From JANNWF01 sp041675805 (GTDB taxonomy: Bacteria > Pseudomonadota > Gammaproteobacteria > Xanthomonadales > Xanthomonadaceae): a stretch of DNA of 11,964 bases. This document shows positions 5,921 through 11,964 of this stretch, one piece after another. The notes beneath the pieces were generated by a model. It worked only from the letters and a program-made list of their open reading frames with translations. It searched no databases and was not told the DNA's origin. How positions within the stretch are numbered: the first letter of the stretch is position 1; every line of letters starts with the position of its first letter. The stretch is from NCBI GenBank assembly GCA_041675805.1, contig JBAYTD010000093.1, positions 1 through 11,964 on the forward strand, written 5' to 3'. A program made the translations under genes and the position numbers.

Positions 5921-6787
5921 GTGCAAACCTTGCCTGACTCCACCGATCGCCTGTCCGGCATCCTGCAACGCTTCCGCGTCCGCGCCGAACTGCACCACAG
6001 CGGCGCGCTGTGCGTCCCGCAGCGCTTCGACGCCGATGACGGCCACGGCTACCTTCATGTGCTGCGTCGCGGCCGACTCGACCTCGGCCATCCCGGCAGC
6101 CGCGAACTGCCGCGACGCATGCAGTTCGACCAGCCCAGCGTGCTGCTGTACCCGCGTCCGTGTACGCATCTTTTTCTCCAGTCGCCGGCGCGCGGTGCCG
6201 ACCTGACCTGCGCCCGCCTGCAATTCGAAGGCGGCGCACGCAACCCGCTGGCGCGCGCCCTGCCGCCGCTGATCGCCCTGCCGCTGCACCGCGTGCCCGG
6301 CCTGCACGCCGCACTCGACCTGCTGTTTGCCGAAACCGACCAGGCACGCTGCGGCCATCGCCTGCTTGCCGACCGCTTGTTCGAGGTGGTCCTGCTGCAA
6401 CTGCTGCGCTGGCTGCTCGACCATCCCGAGGAAGCCGGCGTGCGTCCCGGCCTGATCGCCGGCCTGTCCGAGCCGCGCCTGGCGCGCGCCCTGATCGCCC
6501 TGCACGACGCCCCCGGCCAGCACTGGACCCTGGCCAGCCTGGCCGCCCGCGCCGGCATGTCGCGCACCGCCTTCGCCAACCGCTTCCGCGAAGTGATCGG
6601 CCAGACCCCGGCCGACTACCTCGGCGACTGGCGCATCGCCCTGGCCCAGGAACGCCTGCGCGAAGGCCACCCCGTCAAACGCCTGGCCGAAGACCTCGGC
6701 TACGCCAACCCCTCCGCCCTGTCCCGCGCCTTCAGCGCCCGCACCGGCCGCTCCCCCCGCGACTGGCTGGCCAGCGCAAAACGCTGA
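5921..6787 (+). CDS. AraC family regulator with N-terminal cupin (Cupin_6 type)
   Basis: A 288-aa transcription factor. Residues about 8-170 form the cupin-type ligand domain (opening TDRLSGILQRFRVRAELHHSG). The C-terminal 85 residues hold two helix-turn-helix motifs: WTLASLAARAGMSRTAFANRF, then HPVKRLAEDLGYANPSALSRAF, ending in the family pattern GRSPRDWL. GTG at 5921 is chosen since family proteins start close to TDRLS and the upstream open frame (back to 5831) would run through the promoter and operator. No ribosome-binding site is seen; a weak TATCTA lies at 5912-5917. It is divergent from the AhpD-like gene, as is usual for such regulators and their oxidoreductase targets, so that operon is the likely target (inference). 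The ligand is unknown. Confidence 0.9.
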   Translation: MQTLPDSTDRLSGILQRFRVRAELHHSGALCVPQRFDADDGHGYLHVLRRGRLDLGHPGSRELPRRMQFDQPSVLLYPRPCTHLFLQSPARGADLTCARLQFEGGARNPLARALPPLIALPLHRVPGLHAALDLLFAETDQARCGHRLLADRLFEVVLLQLLRWLLDHPEEAGVRPGLIAGLSEPRLARALIALHDAPGQHWTLASLAARAGMSRTAFANRFREVIGQTPADYLGDWRIALAQERLREGHPVKRLAEDLGYANPSALSRAFSARTGRSPRDWLASAKR

Positions 6788-6797
6788 AAGGACATGC

Positions 6798-6861
6798 GGG
6801 AGCGAGGAAGCGCATTGCCAGCGGTGTATTGAAGTGTCCAGGCATACGCTTCCTCACTCCC
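6798..6861. repeat. Long inverted repeat just after the araC-type gene
   Basis: Arms GGGAGCGAGGAAGCG (6798-6812) and CGCTTCCTCACTCCC (6847-6861) pair at 14 of 15 positions across a 34-bp spacer, starting 10 bp after the regulator stop. It could act as a transcript end structure, although no T-run follows. The right arm is also the beginning of repeat B1, and the GAGCGAGGAAG block recurs in the copies near 10280 and 10415, so it may equally be the edge of a mobile-type repeat. Confidence 0.55.
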
Positions 6862-6918
6862 AAGGCAGGGCCGTCCATGGCCCTTCCCGCGTGCGATACC
6901 TCAGCGCGAACGGGTGTG
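6847..6918 (-). repeat. Intergenic repeat family B, copy B1
   Basis: On the minus strand the order is CGTTCGCGCTGAGGTATCGC, then ACGCGGGAAGGGCC, then GGCCCTGCCTTGGGAG and GAGGAAGCG. The same order recurs at 10225-10292 and 10352-10423 on the plus strand. The centre is a hairpin, AGGGCC/GGCCCT. A small frame starting MALPACDTS inside it is a repeat artefact. Confidence 0.75.
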
Positions 6919-6971
6919 GGGATTTCAAGCCTTCGATATCAATGCGAATGGTGTGGTGCCTCCAAGCCTCT

Positions 6972-7007
6972 GTCGGCTCCACCGCTTCGCGGTTTGAGCC
7001 GACCTAC
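6972..7007 (-). repeat. REP-like hairpin with GTAG head
   Basis: On the minus strand GTAG (7007-7004) leads into GTCGGCTC, with an inner stem ACCGC/GCGGT and closing arm GAGCCGAC; both stems pair perfectly around a short GAA/TTC loop. A GTAG tetranucleotide head plus hairpin is the form of REPs moved by RAYT transposases in Stenotrophomonas and relatives (family knowledge). No RAYT gene is in the window. A broken arm of the same element, CTGTCGGCTCCACCGC, is at 10303-10318. Confidence 0.6.
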
Positions 7008-7039
7008 ACGGGCTTCGGCTCTGGCTCTCCGCTCCACCA

Positions 7040-7294
7040 CCCCGTCATCGCGCCGAGCAACGCAGCCGGCTTCGGGGGAAAGGCGCGAATGTTCGAGGCC
7101 ATGGATGGCCGAGTTTGCGCCGGCCCGAAGGCGGCGAGTAGCGCAGGGCACCGTTGCCGCTGTGCGGCAACGGCGCGATGCCCGGGTCGCCATCTCTTTG
7201 CCTCCTTTCTCTTGGCGACTCAAGAGAAAGGAGGTCGGACGCCGCCGAGGCGGACGAAACCCAAGCCACAACGCACAGTCAGGCGAGTGAAGCC
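7040..7294 (-). repeat. Structured intergenic repeat, family A, copy A2 (inverted)
   Basis: A 255-bp copy in the opposite orientation to 2638-3015, with the same outer ends and shared blocks (GGGTTTCGTCCGCCT, GGCGACCCGGGCATCGCG, CTGCGCTACTCGCCG, GAACATTCGCGCC). Its main hairpin is longer: CCTCCTTTCTCTTG/CAAGAGAAAGGAGG at 7201-7234. A second hairpin, CCGTTGCCG/CGGCAACGG (7151-7173), stands where A1 has a different segment of about 110 bp. With B1 and the REP-like hairpin it fills most of 6788-7386; I see nothing else in 7295-7386. Confidence 0.8.
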
Positions 7295-7386
7295 ACACCC
7301 CCAAACGACAACCTGCCACGCCAGGACAACAGAAACCCGGACGACAACCCCAAGTCAGGCAGGTTCAGGGCAACCCCGTGAACCCA

Positions 7387-8250
7387 TCATCCGGCAGAAA
7401 AACCCCGCTTCAACGCAATCAACGCCGAAATATCATCATCCCCGCGCCCCAGCGCCATCAATTCCGCATAATCGGCCAGCGACTGCTCGATGATGACCGG
7501 CCGGATGCCGGCCTGTTTCGCCATCTCGGCGACGATGCGCAAATCCTTGTGCAGCAGGGCGAGCTTGAAGCCGACGGCGAACTCGTCGCGCAGCATGGTC
7601 GCGCCGCGCTTGTCGAGGAACCAGTTGCCGGCGGCACCGGCGAGCAGGGTCGGGATCAGCTTGTCCGGGTCGAGGCCGAGTTTTTCGCCCAGCGCGAGGC
7701 CCTCGGTCACGCCCTGGGCGATGCCGGCGACCAGCACCTGATTGACCGCCTTGGTGGCCTGCCCGCTGCCGACCGCGCCCATGTGGGTGACACGCTGGGC
7801 GTAGGTGTCCAGCAGCGGACCGGCAAGCGCGACATCGGCCTCGCTGCCGCCGGCCATCACCGACAACTTTCCGTTTTTCGCCCCTTCCACGCCGCCGGAC
7901 ACCGGCGCATCGACAAAGCCGATGCCGGCTTCGCCCAGCCGTTGCGCGGCTGCGTGGGCGGTGTCGGCCGACACCGTGCTGTGGTCGATGACGACGCTGC
8001 CCGGGCGCAGTGCGGCGGCCAGTGCGTCGACCTGTTGCAGCACGTCGGCGTCGGCGCTGACGCACAGGGCGACGGCGTCGCAGATTCGGAAGGCGGCGGC
8101 ATCGGCCGCGGCGACGACGCCCAGTTCGGCGGCGATGCGCTGCGCCTTGTCCGTGCTGCGGTTGCCGACCACGGCGAGCAGGCCGGCGCGGGCCAGATGT
8201 CCGGCCATCGGCTCGCCCATCGCGCCCAGACCAATGAACCCTGCCTTCAT
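7387..8250 (-). CDS. 3-hydroxyisobutyrate dehydrogenase family NAD(P)-dependent oxidoreductase
   Basis: A 287-aa beta-hydroxyacid dehydrogenase. The N-terminal Rossmann domain has GLGAMG (7-12). NRS at the end of the second strand (30-32) suggests NADP(H) rather than NAD, but is not decisive. The substrate loop is DAPVSGG (114-120) and the catalytic lysine is Lys168 in GSGQATKAVNQ; Lys235 in HKDL is the second conserved lysine. The C-terminal helical domain is complete and the length is normal. Members reduce or oxidise small acids such as 3-hydroxyisobutyrate, tartronate semialdehyde or succinic semialdehyde; which one cannot be told here. The ATG at 8250 overlaps the speA stop (ATGA), so the two are co-translated. 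That pairing is odd enough to suggest work on a polyamine-derived semialdehyde, which is only a guess. Confidence 0.93.
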   Translation of the reverse strand: MKAGFIGLGAMGEPMAGHLARAGLLAVVGNRSTDKAQRIAAELGVVAAADAAAFRICDAVALCVSADADVLQQVDALAAALRPGSVVIDHSTVSADTAHAAAQRLGEAGIGFVDAPVSGGVEGAKNGKLSVMAGGSEADVALAGPLLDTYAQRVTHMGAVGSGQATKAVNQVLVAGIAQGVTEGLALGEKLGLDPDKLIPTLLAGAAGNWFLDKRGATMLRDEFAVGFKLALLHKDLRIVAEMAKQAGIRPVIIEQSLADYAELMALGRGDDDISALIALKRGFSAG

Positions 8251-10157
8251 GACGAAGCCTCCGGATGCGCCGCGCCGACATCGGCAAGATAGGTGTAGCC
8301 GGTCAGTCCTGCCTCCAGCGCGGCGGCGAGGCGCTCGCCCTCGGCCTGCGGCAGGTCGGCGGCGGCGACCATCTCGGCGAAGCGTCGACGCAGTGCGGCG
8401 AGGTCGTAGCCGACGTAGTCGAGCATCACGTCGGCGCTGTCGCCGCGCCGCGAGCGGGTCAATGCGTAGCCTTCGCCGTGCAGCGCGATGTCGATGGTGT
8501 CGGTGTCGCCGAACAGGTTGTGGATGTCGCCGAGGGCGTCCTGGTAGGCCCCGACGAGGAAGAAGCCGATGCGGTAGCTCTCGCCCGGCTGCGGCGCGTG
8601 CAGCGGCAGGGCGCTGTCCAGCTCGCCGTGGTCGACATAGGTTTCGATCTGGCCGTCGGAGTCGCAGGTCAGGTCGGCGATGCGGCCGCGCCGCGTCGGT
8701 GCCTCGTCCAGCCGGGCAATCGGCGCGATCGGGAACACCTGGTCGATGGCCCAGACATCGGGCATCGACTCGAACACGGAAAAATTGACGAAATACTTGT
8801 CCACCAGCCGCTCGTTGAGGTCATCGAGCACGGCGCGATGGCTTTTTTCCTCGCCGCGCAGGCGCGCCCGCACACCCTGGGCGACGAGGTGGAACAGGTC
8901 GTCGACGGCGGCGCGCTCGGCGAGGTCGATCTGGCCCAGCGCGTACATCGCCTGGCCTTCGCCGTGGTGGTGTTCGGCCTCGTGGAACACCTCGACCGGC
9001 GAGCGCTCGTCGAGCGCGGCGTGCAACTCGCGCAGGTGGCGGATCGGCGCGCATTCGCCCTCGCCCGGCGGCGGCATCGCGCCTTCCGGGGCGCGCTCCA
9101 CTTCACTGACGTTGGCCACCAGCACGGCGTGGTGGGCGGTCAGCGCGCGACCGGATTCGGTCAGCACGCGCGGCGGCGCGAGGCCGTGCTCGGCGCAGGC
9201 ATCGGCCAGCGGCTGGACGATGGTGGCGGCGTACTGGTCGAGGCCGTAGTTGATCGAACAACTGCTGCGCGAACGGGTGCCTTCGTAGTCCACACCGAGG
9301 CCGCCGCCGACATCCATGTAGCGGATCGGACAGCCGAGCCGGCTGACCTCGACGAAATAGCGCACCGCCTCGCGCATGCCGGCGGCAAAGTCGCGGACGT
9401 TGGAAATCTGGCTGCCCATGTGGAAGTGCAGCAGCTCCAGGCAATCGGCCATGCCGTGCCGGCGCAGTTGCTCGACCAGGTCCAGCAACTGCCGCGGCGA
9501 CAGGCCGAACTTGGCCTTCTCGCCGCCGGAGTTCTGCCATTTGCCCTTGCCCAGCGAGGCCAGCCGCATGCGCACGCCCAGCCCCGGGCGCACGCCCAGT
9601 GCGCGCGATTCCTCGATCACCGCCGCCAGTTCGGATGCCTTCTCGACCACGATGTAGGTGTCGAGGCCGAGCCGGCGGCCGATCAGGGCGAGGCGGATGT
9701 ACTCGCGATCCTTGTAGCCGTTGCAGATGACCAGCGCGCCGGGCCGCGACAGCGCCAGCACCGCCATCAGCTCCGGCTTGGAGCCGGCCTCCAGGCCGAA
9801 ATCCGCCACGCTGCCGCGCGTCGCCAACTCGCCGGCCACGCTGCGATGCTGGTTGACCTTGATCGGATAGATCGCGGTGTAGCCGCCGGCATAGCCGGCA
9901 TCGGCCATCGCCTGGGCGAAGGCACCCTGCAGGCGGCCCAGACGGTCGCCGAGGATGTCGGTGAAGCGCAGCAGCAGCGGCAGCTTGCAGCCGGCCTGCA
10001 GGGCGCGATCGACGACTTCGGGCAGGACGATGGCGCTGGCCGGATCGCGCTGCGGCAGCACACGCATGCGGCCTTGCGCGTCGACATCGAAATAGCCCTC
10101 GCCCCAGTTCGGGATCGAATAGGTGCGCAGGGCGCGGTCGATGGACCACTGGCTCAT
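8247..10157 (-). CDS. speA: Biosynthetic arginine decarboxylase
   Basis: A 636-aa PLP enzyme of the alanine-racemase fold that converts arginine to agmatine and CO2, the first step from arginine to putrescine. The PLP lysine is Lys100 in GGYTAIYPIKVNQHRSV. The serine/glycine-rich and PLP-phosphate regions are present (YMDVGGGLGVDYEGTRS), and the C-terminal part has the catalytic Cys in DLTCDSDG and the strongly conserved GFFLVGAYQDALGDIHNLFGDT. ATG at 10157 gives MSQWSIDRALRTYSI, the usual speA start, with GGAA a few bases ahead; the frame is open to 10232 but that part is repeat DNA. The speA family also has an insertion with helical bundle, seen here as the Glu/His-rich HEAEHHHGEGQAM region. 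It is first in a two-gene operon with the downstream dehydrogenase. Confidence 0.96.
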   Translation of the reverse strand: MSQWSIDRALRTYSIPNWGEGYFDVDAQGRMRVLPQRDPASAIVLPEVVDRALQAGCKLPLLLRFTDILGDRLGRLQGAFAQAMADAGYAGGYTAIYPIKVNQHRSVAGELATRGSVADFGLEAGSKPELMAVLALSRPGALVICNGYKDREYIRLALIGRRLGLDTYIVVEKASELAAVIEESRALGVRPGLGVRMRLASLGKGKWQNSGGEKAKFGLSPRQLLDLVEQLRRHGMADCLELLHFHMGSQISNVRDFAAGMREAVRYFVEVSRLGCPIRYMDVGGGLGVDYEGTRSRSSCSINYGLDQYAATIVQPLADACAEHGLAPPRVLTESGRALTAHHAVLVANVSEVERAPEGAMPPPGEGECAPIRHLRELHAALDERSPVEVFHEAEHHHGEGQAMYALGQIDLAERAAVDDLFHLVAQGVRARLRGEEKSHRAVLDDLNERLVDKYFVNFSVFESMPDVWAIDQVFPIAPIARLDEAPTRRGRIADLTCDSDGQIETYVDHGELDSALPLHAPQPGESYRIGFFLVGAYQDALGDIHNLFGDTDTIDIALHGEGYALTRSRRGDSADVMLDYVGYDLAALRRRFAEMVAAADLPQAEGERLAAALEAGLTGYTYLADVGAAHPEASS

Positions 10158-10187
10158 GGACGTTCCGGGGGTTGGAGACAGCGGCGA

Positions 10188-10196
10188 ATGGTAGCA
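10188..10196 (-). promoter_or_regulatory. Possible extended -10 promoter of speA
   Basis: On the minus strand TGCTACCAT fits an extended -10 (TGn plus TACCAT, 4 of 6 to consensus). Start of transcription would be near 10181, giving a leader of about 24 bases. No matching -35 is seen. Weak support only. Confidence 0.3.
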
Positions 10197-10224
10197 AGGG
10201 GCAATGGGTGGCGCGTGTCGGCCC

Positions 10225-10292
10225 CACCGCACCGTTCGGCCTTGAGGTATCGCACGCGGGAAGGGCCACGGATGGCCCTAGCGAGGAAGGCC
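10225..10292 (+). repeat. Intergenic repeat family B, copy B2
   Basis: Carries CACCGTTCGGCC, TGAGGTATCGCACGCGGG, the hairpin AGGGCCA/TGGCCCT and GCGAGGAAGGCC. It lacks the GCTTTGGGA link present in B3. It lies in the speA upstream region, between speA and the R-M gene. Confidence 0.75.
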
Positions 10293-10311
10293 AGCCGTAC
10301 TTCTGTCGGCT

Positions 10312-10347
10312 CCACCGCACCGTTCGGCCTGAGGTATCGAAGGCCAG
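10312..10347 (+). repeat. Intergenic repeat family B, truncated copy
   Basis: Holds CCACCGCACCGTTCGGCC and TGAGGTATCG and then jumps to AAGGCCAGCAG, so the central hairpin is deleted. It is joined on its left to a broken arm of the REP-like element (CTGTCGGCTCCACCGC). Confidence 0.65.
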
Positions 10348-10351
10348 CAGT

Positions 10352-10423
10352 CACACCGTTCGGCCTGAGGTATCGCACGCGGAAAGGGCCACGGATGGCC
10401 CTGCTTTGGGAGCGAGGAAGGCC
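10352..10423 (+). repeat. Intergenic repeat family B, copy B3
   Basis: Full copy: CACACCGTTCGGCCTGAGG, TATCGCACGCGGAAAG, hairpin AGGGCCA/TGGCCCT, GCTTTGGGAGCGAGGAAGG. It is inverted relative to B1 and closely similar over its whole length. Confidence 0.75.
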
Positions 10424-10449
10424 AAACAGTGCTTCTGGACCACAGCCTC

Positions 10450-10468
10450 GCTCGGGTTTCGTCCGCCT
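10450..10468 (+). repeat. Fragment of family A repeat
   Basis: GCTCGGGTTTCGTCCGCCT is identical to the block at 2657-2675 near the left end of A1. Only this block remains. It ends 33 bp before the R-M gene start, so its edge forms part of that gene's promoter region; a weak TATCCT follows at 10474-10479. Confidence 0.6.
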
Positions 10469-10501
10469 CGCGGTATCCTCCGGTTGCACAGGGGAGCAGC
10501 C

Positions 10502-11964
10502 ATGCCGTTGAGCCTGAACGAAATCCGTGATCGCGCACGCGCCTTTGCCCGCGAATGGGACGGCGAAACCTCCGAGCGCGCCGAGGCGCAGAGTTTCTGG
10601 AACGACTTCTTCCACGTGTTCGGCAAGAAGCGCCGCAGCGTGGCCGTGTACGAGCAGAAGGCCAGGCGCTTCACCGGCAAGGGCAGCGGCCGCATCGACG
10701 TGTTCTGGCCCGGCGTGATGCTGGCCGAGCACAAGAGCGCCGGGGTCGATCTGGATGCGGCGTTCGATCAGGCCACCGACTACTTCGCCGGGCTGAAGGA
10801 GTCGGAAAAACCGCAATACATTCTGGTCAGCGACTTCCAGCGCTTCCGTCTTTACGACCTGGATGGTGACGCCGCGCCGGTGGAGTTCGCGCTGGTCGAG
10901 TTGCACAAGGAAATCGGCCGCTTCGGCTTCATCAGCGGCTACCAGACGCGCAGCTACAAGGAAGAAGACCCCGTCAACGTGCTGGCGGCCGAGCGCATGG
11001 GCAAGCTGTACGACGCGCTCAAAGCCGCCGGCTATCAGGGCCACGCGCTGGAAGTGCTGCTGGTGCGGCTGCTGTTCTGCCTGTTCGCCGACGACACCGG
11101 CATCTTCCCGCGCCACGCCTTCCACGACCTGATCGAACAGCGCACCGGCGAAGACGGCGGCGATCTCGGCGGCTGGCTGGCGCGCCTGTTCCAGGTGCTC
11201 AACACACCGGTCGAAAAACGCCAGTCCACACTCGACGAACAACTGGCCGAACTGCCCTACGTCAACGGCCGACTGTTCGGGGAAATGCTGCCGCTGGCCG
11301 ATTTCAACGCGCCGATGCGCGCCCTGCTGCTGGACGCCAGCACGCTGGACTGGAGCCGCATCAGCCCGGCCATCTTCGGATCGATGTTCCAGTCGGTGAT
11401 GGACGCCAAGGCCCGCCGCAACCTCGGCGCGCACTACACCAGCGAGAAGAACATCCTCAAGCTGATCGGCCCGCTGTTTCTCGACGAACTGAAAACCGAA
11501 CTGGACAAGGCGCGCAACGACGCGCGCAAGCTGGCGCAACTGCACCGCAAACTGGCGACGCTGAAGTTCCTCGATCCGGCCTGCGGCTGCGGCAATTTTC
11601 TCGTCATCGCCTATCGCGAACTGCGCGCGCTGGAACTGGAAGTGCTCAAGCGCCAGTTCGCCACCCAGCAATCGGTGCTGGCCCACGTGCAGGACCACGT
11701 GCTGGTGGACGTGGACCAGTTCCATGGCATCGAGATCGAGGAATTCCCGGCCCAGATCGCACAAGTGGCGATGTGGCTGATGGACCACCAGATGAACCTG
11801 CGTGTGGCCGAGCAGTTCGGCGAAAACGTCGTGCGCCTGCCGCTGAAGAAGTCGGCGGCGATCATCCATGGCAATGCGCTGCGGATTGACTGGAACGAGG
11901 TGGTGCCGGCGGGGGAACTGGATTACATCCTGGGGAATCCGCCGTTCATCGGGCATCACTACCA
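10502..11964 (+). CDS. MmeI-like type IIL restriction-modification enzyme (3' end outside window)
   Basis: The first 487 residues of a single-chain enzyme that both cuts and methylates DNA. N-terminal nuclease: Asp66-x9-Glu76-His77-Lys78 (in GRIDVFWPGVMLAEHKSAG), the same D-x9-ExK spacing as MmeI. A helical linker follows (about 155-300), with SPAIFGSMFQSVMD near 288-301. The N6-adenine methyltransferase domain then has motif X-like GAHYTS (309-314), motif I DPACGCGNF (358-366), GIEIEEFPAQIAQVAMWL (409-426) and motif IV NPPF (479-482). The target-recognition domain that would set the DNA site is beyond the edge. Start ATG at 10502 follows GGGGAG by five bases. MmeI enzymes need no separate partner and protect host DNA by methylating one strand of the site (family knowledge). 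No stop or frame break is seen, so it is probably intact. Repeat DNA directly upstream suggests an acquired gene. Confidence 0.9.
   Translation, partial: MPLSLNEIRDRARAFAREWDGETSERAEAQSFWNDFFHVFGKKRRSVAVYEQKARRFTGKGSGRIDVFWPGVMLAEHKSAGVDLDAAFDQATDYFAGLKESEKPQYILVSDFQRFRLYDLDGDAAPVEFALVELHKEIGRFGFISGYQTRSYKEEDPVNVLAAERMGKLYDALKAAGYQGHALEVLLVRLLFCLFADDTGIFPRHAFHDLIEQRTGEDGGDLGGWLARLFQVLNTPVEKRQSTLDEQLAELPYVNGRLFGEMLPLADFNAPMRALLLDASTLDWSRISPAIFGSMFQSVMDAKARRNLGAHYTSEKNILKLIGPLFLDELKTELDKARNDARKLAQLHRKLATLKFLDPACGCGNFLVIAYRELRALELEVLKRQFATQQSVLAHVQDHVLVDVDQFHGIEIEEFPAQIAQVAMWLMDHQMNLRVAEQFGENVVRLPLKKSAAIIHGNALRIDWNEVVPAGELDYILGNPPFIGHHY

Noticed and set aside
5820..6347. N-terminal extension of the AhpD-like protein
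   Set aside because: The frame is open upstream, but it would overlap the regulator gene on the other strand. A strong ribosome-binding site precedes the ATG at 5819, and the extension is Arg/Ala-rich shadow.
2638..7294. Composite transposon bounded by the inverted A1 and A2 copies
   Set aside because: The copies are inverted and enclose ordinary chromosomal-type genes, but there is no transposase and no target-site duplication, and the copies differ in length by over 100 bp. A dispersed repeat explains them better.
6798..7386. CRISPR array
   Set aside because: The repeats are few, long, unevenly spaced and in both orientations; there are no regular spacers or cas genes.
6834..7493. Open frames with MALPACDTS- or similar starts in the repeat region
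   Set aside because: Such frames recur because the repeat recurs; no ribosome-binding site or domain supports them.
8265..10511. 748-codon open frame on the plus strand
   Set aside because: Antisense to speA, with Arg/Gln/His-rich shadow composition and no domain; it even reads into the repeat cluster.
10154..11959. 601-codon open frame on the minus strand
   Set aside because: Antisense to the MmeI-like gene, whose motifs are clear. The frame is rich in His, Gln, Val and Ala as expected of a GC-rich shadow and holds no recognisable domain.

Overview
The window is high-GC proteobacterial DNA. Its long, partly palindromic intergenic repeats and GTAG-headed REP-like hairpin are most like Xanthomonadales (Lysobacter/Luteimonas/Thermomonas-type gammaproteobacteria). 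That assignment is an inference from style, not a database match. Coding is dense, and nearly every long open frame antisense to a gene is a GC-rich shadow.

Left block (1-1668, minus strand): an operon transcribed leftwards. In order it holds a small four-helix membrane protein of the CopD-like type, a group III truncated hemoglobin with all haem-pocket residues, and a lipoprotein-type alpha/beta hydrolase that runs off the left edge. The hydrolase start overlaps the globin stop (GTGA). A good FNR/ANR-type box lies about 70 bp upstream of the first gene, fitting control by oxygen.

Inserted block (about 1679-3096): a HigB2/NadS-type toxin-antitoxin pair on the plus strand. A palindrome covers its -10 box, and the mRNA is probably leaderless. 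The pair is flanked by two direct, diverged copies of the promoter segment that carries the FNR-like box. A 378-bp structured repeat and a short GATTGG-rich tract follow.

Middle block (3082-6787): three genes on the minus strand encode an AhpD-like CxxC protein (first), a DUF2024 protein and an ABC exporter half-transporter. A divergent cupin-type AraC regulator faces them. Two CAATC half-sites exactly one helical turn apart sit between regulator and operon.

Repeat region (6788-7386): an inverted repeat after araC, a second repeat family, a REP-like hairpin, and an inverted second copy of the structured repeat. The hairpin arms of the two structured-repeat copies differ by compensatory changes.

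Right block (7387-11964): speA (biosynthetic arginine decarboxylase) overlaps by ATGA a 3-hydroxyisobutyrate-dehydrogenase-family oxidoreductase on the minus strand. After another repeat cluster comes the first 487 codons of an MmeI-like single-chain restriction-modification enzyme (nuclease plus N6-adenine methyltransferase), cut by the right edge. No tRNA, rRNA, CRISPR array, transposase or integrase was seen. The TA pair and the R-M gene, the two accessory defence-type elements, both sit beside repeat clusters.
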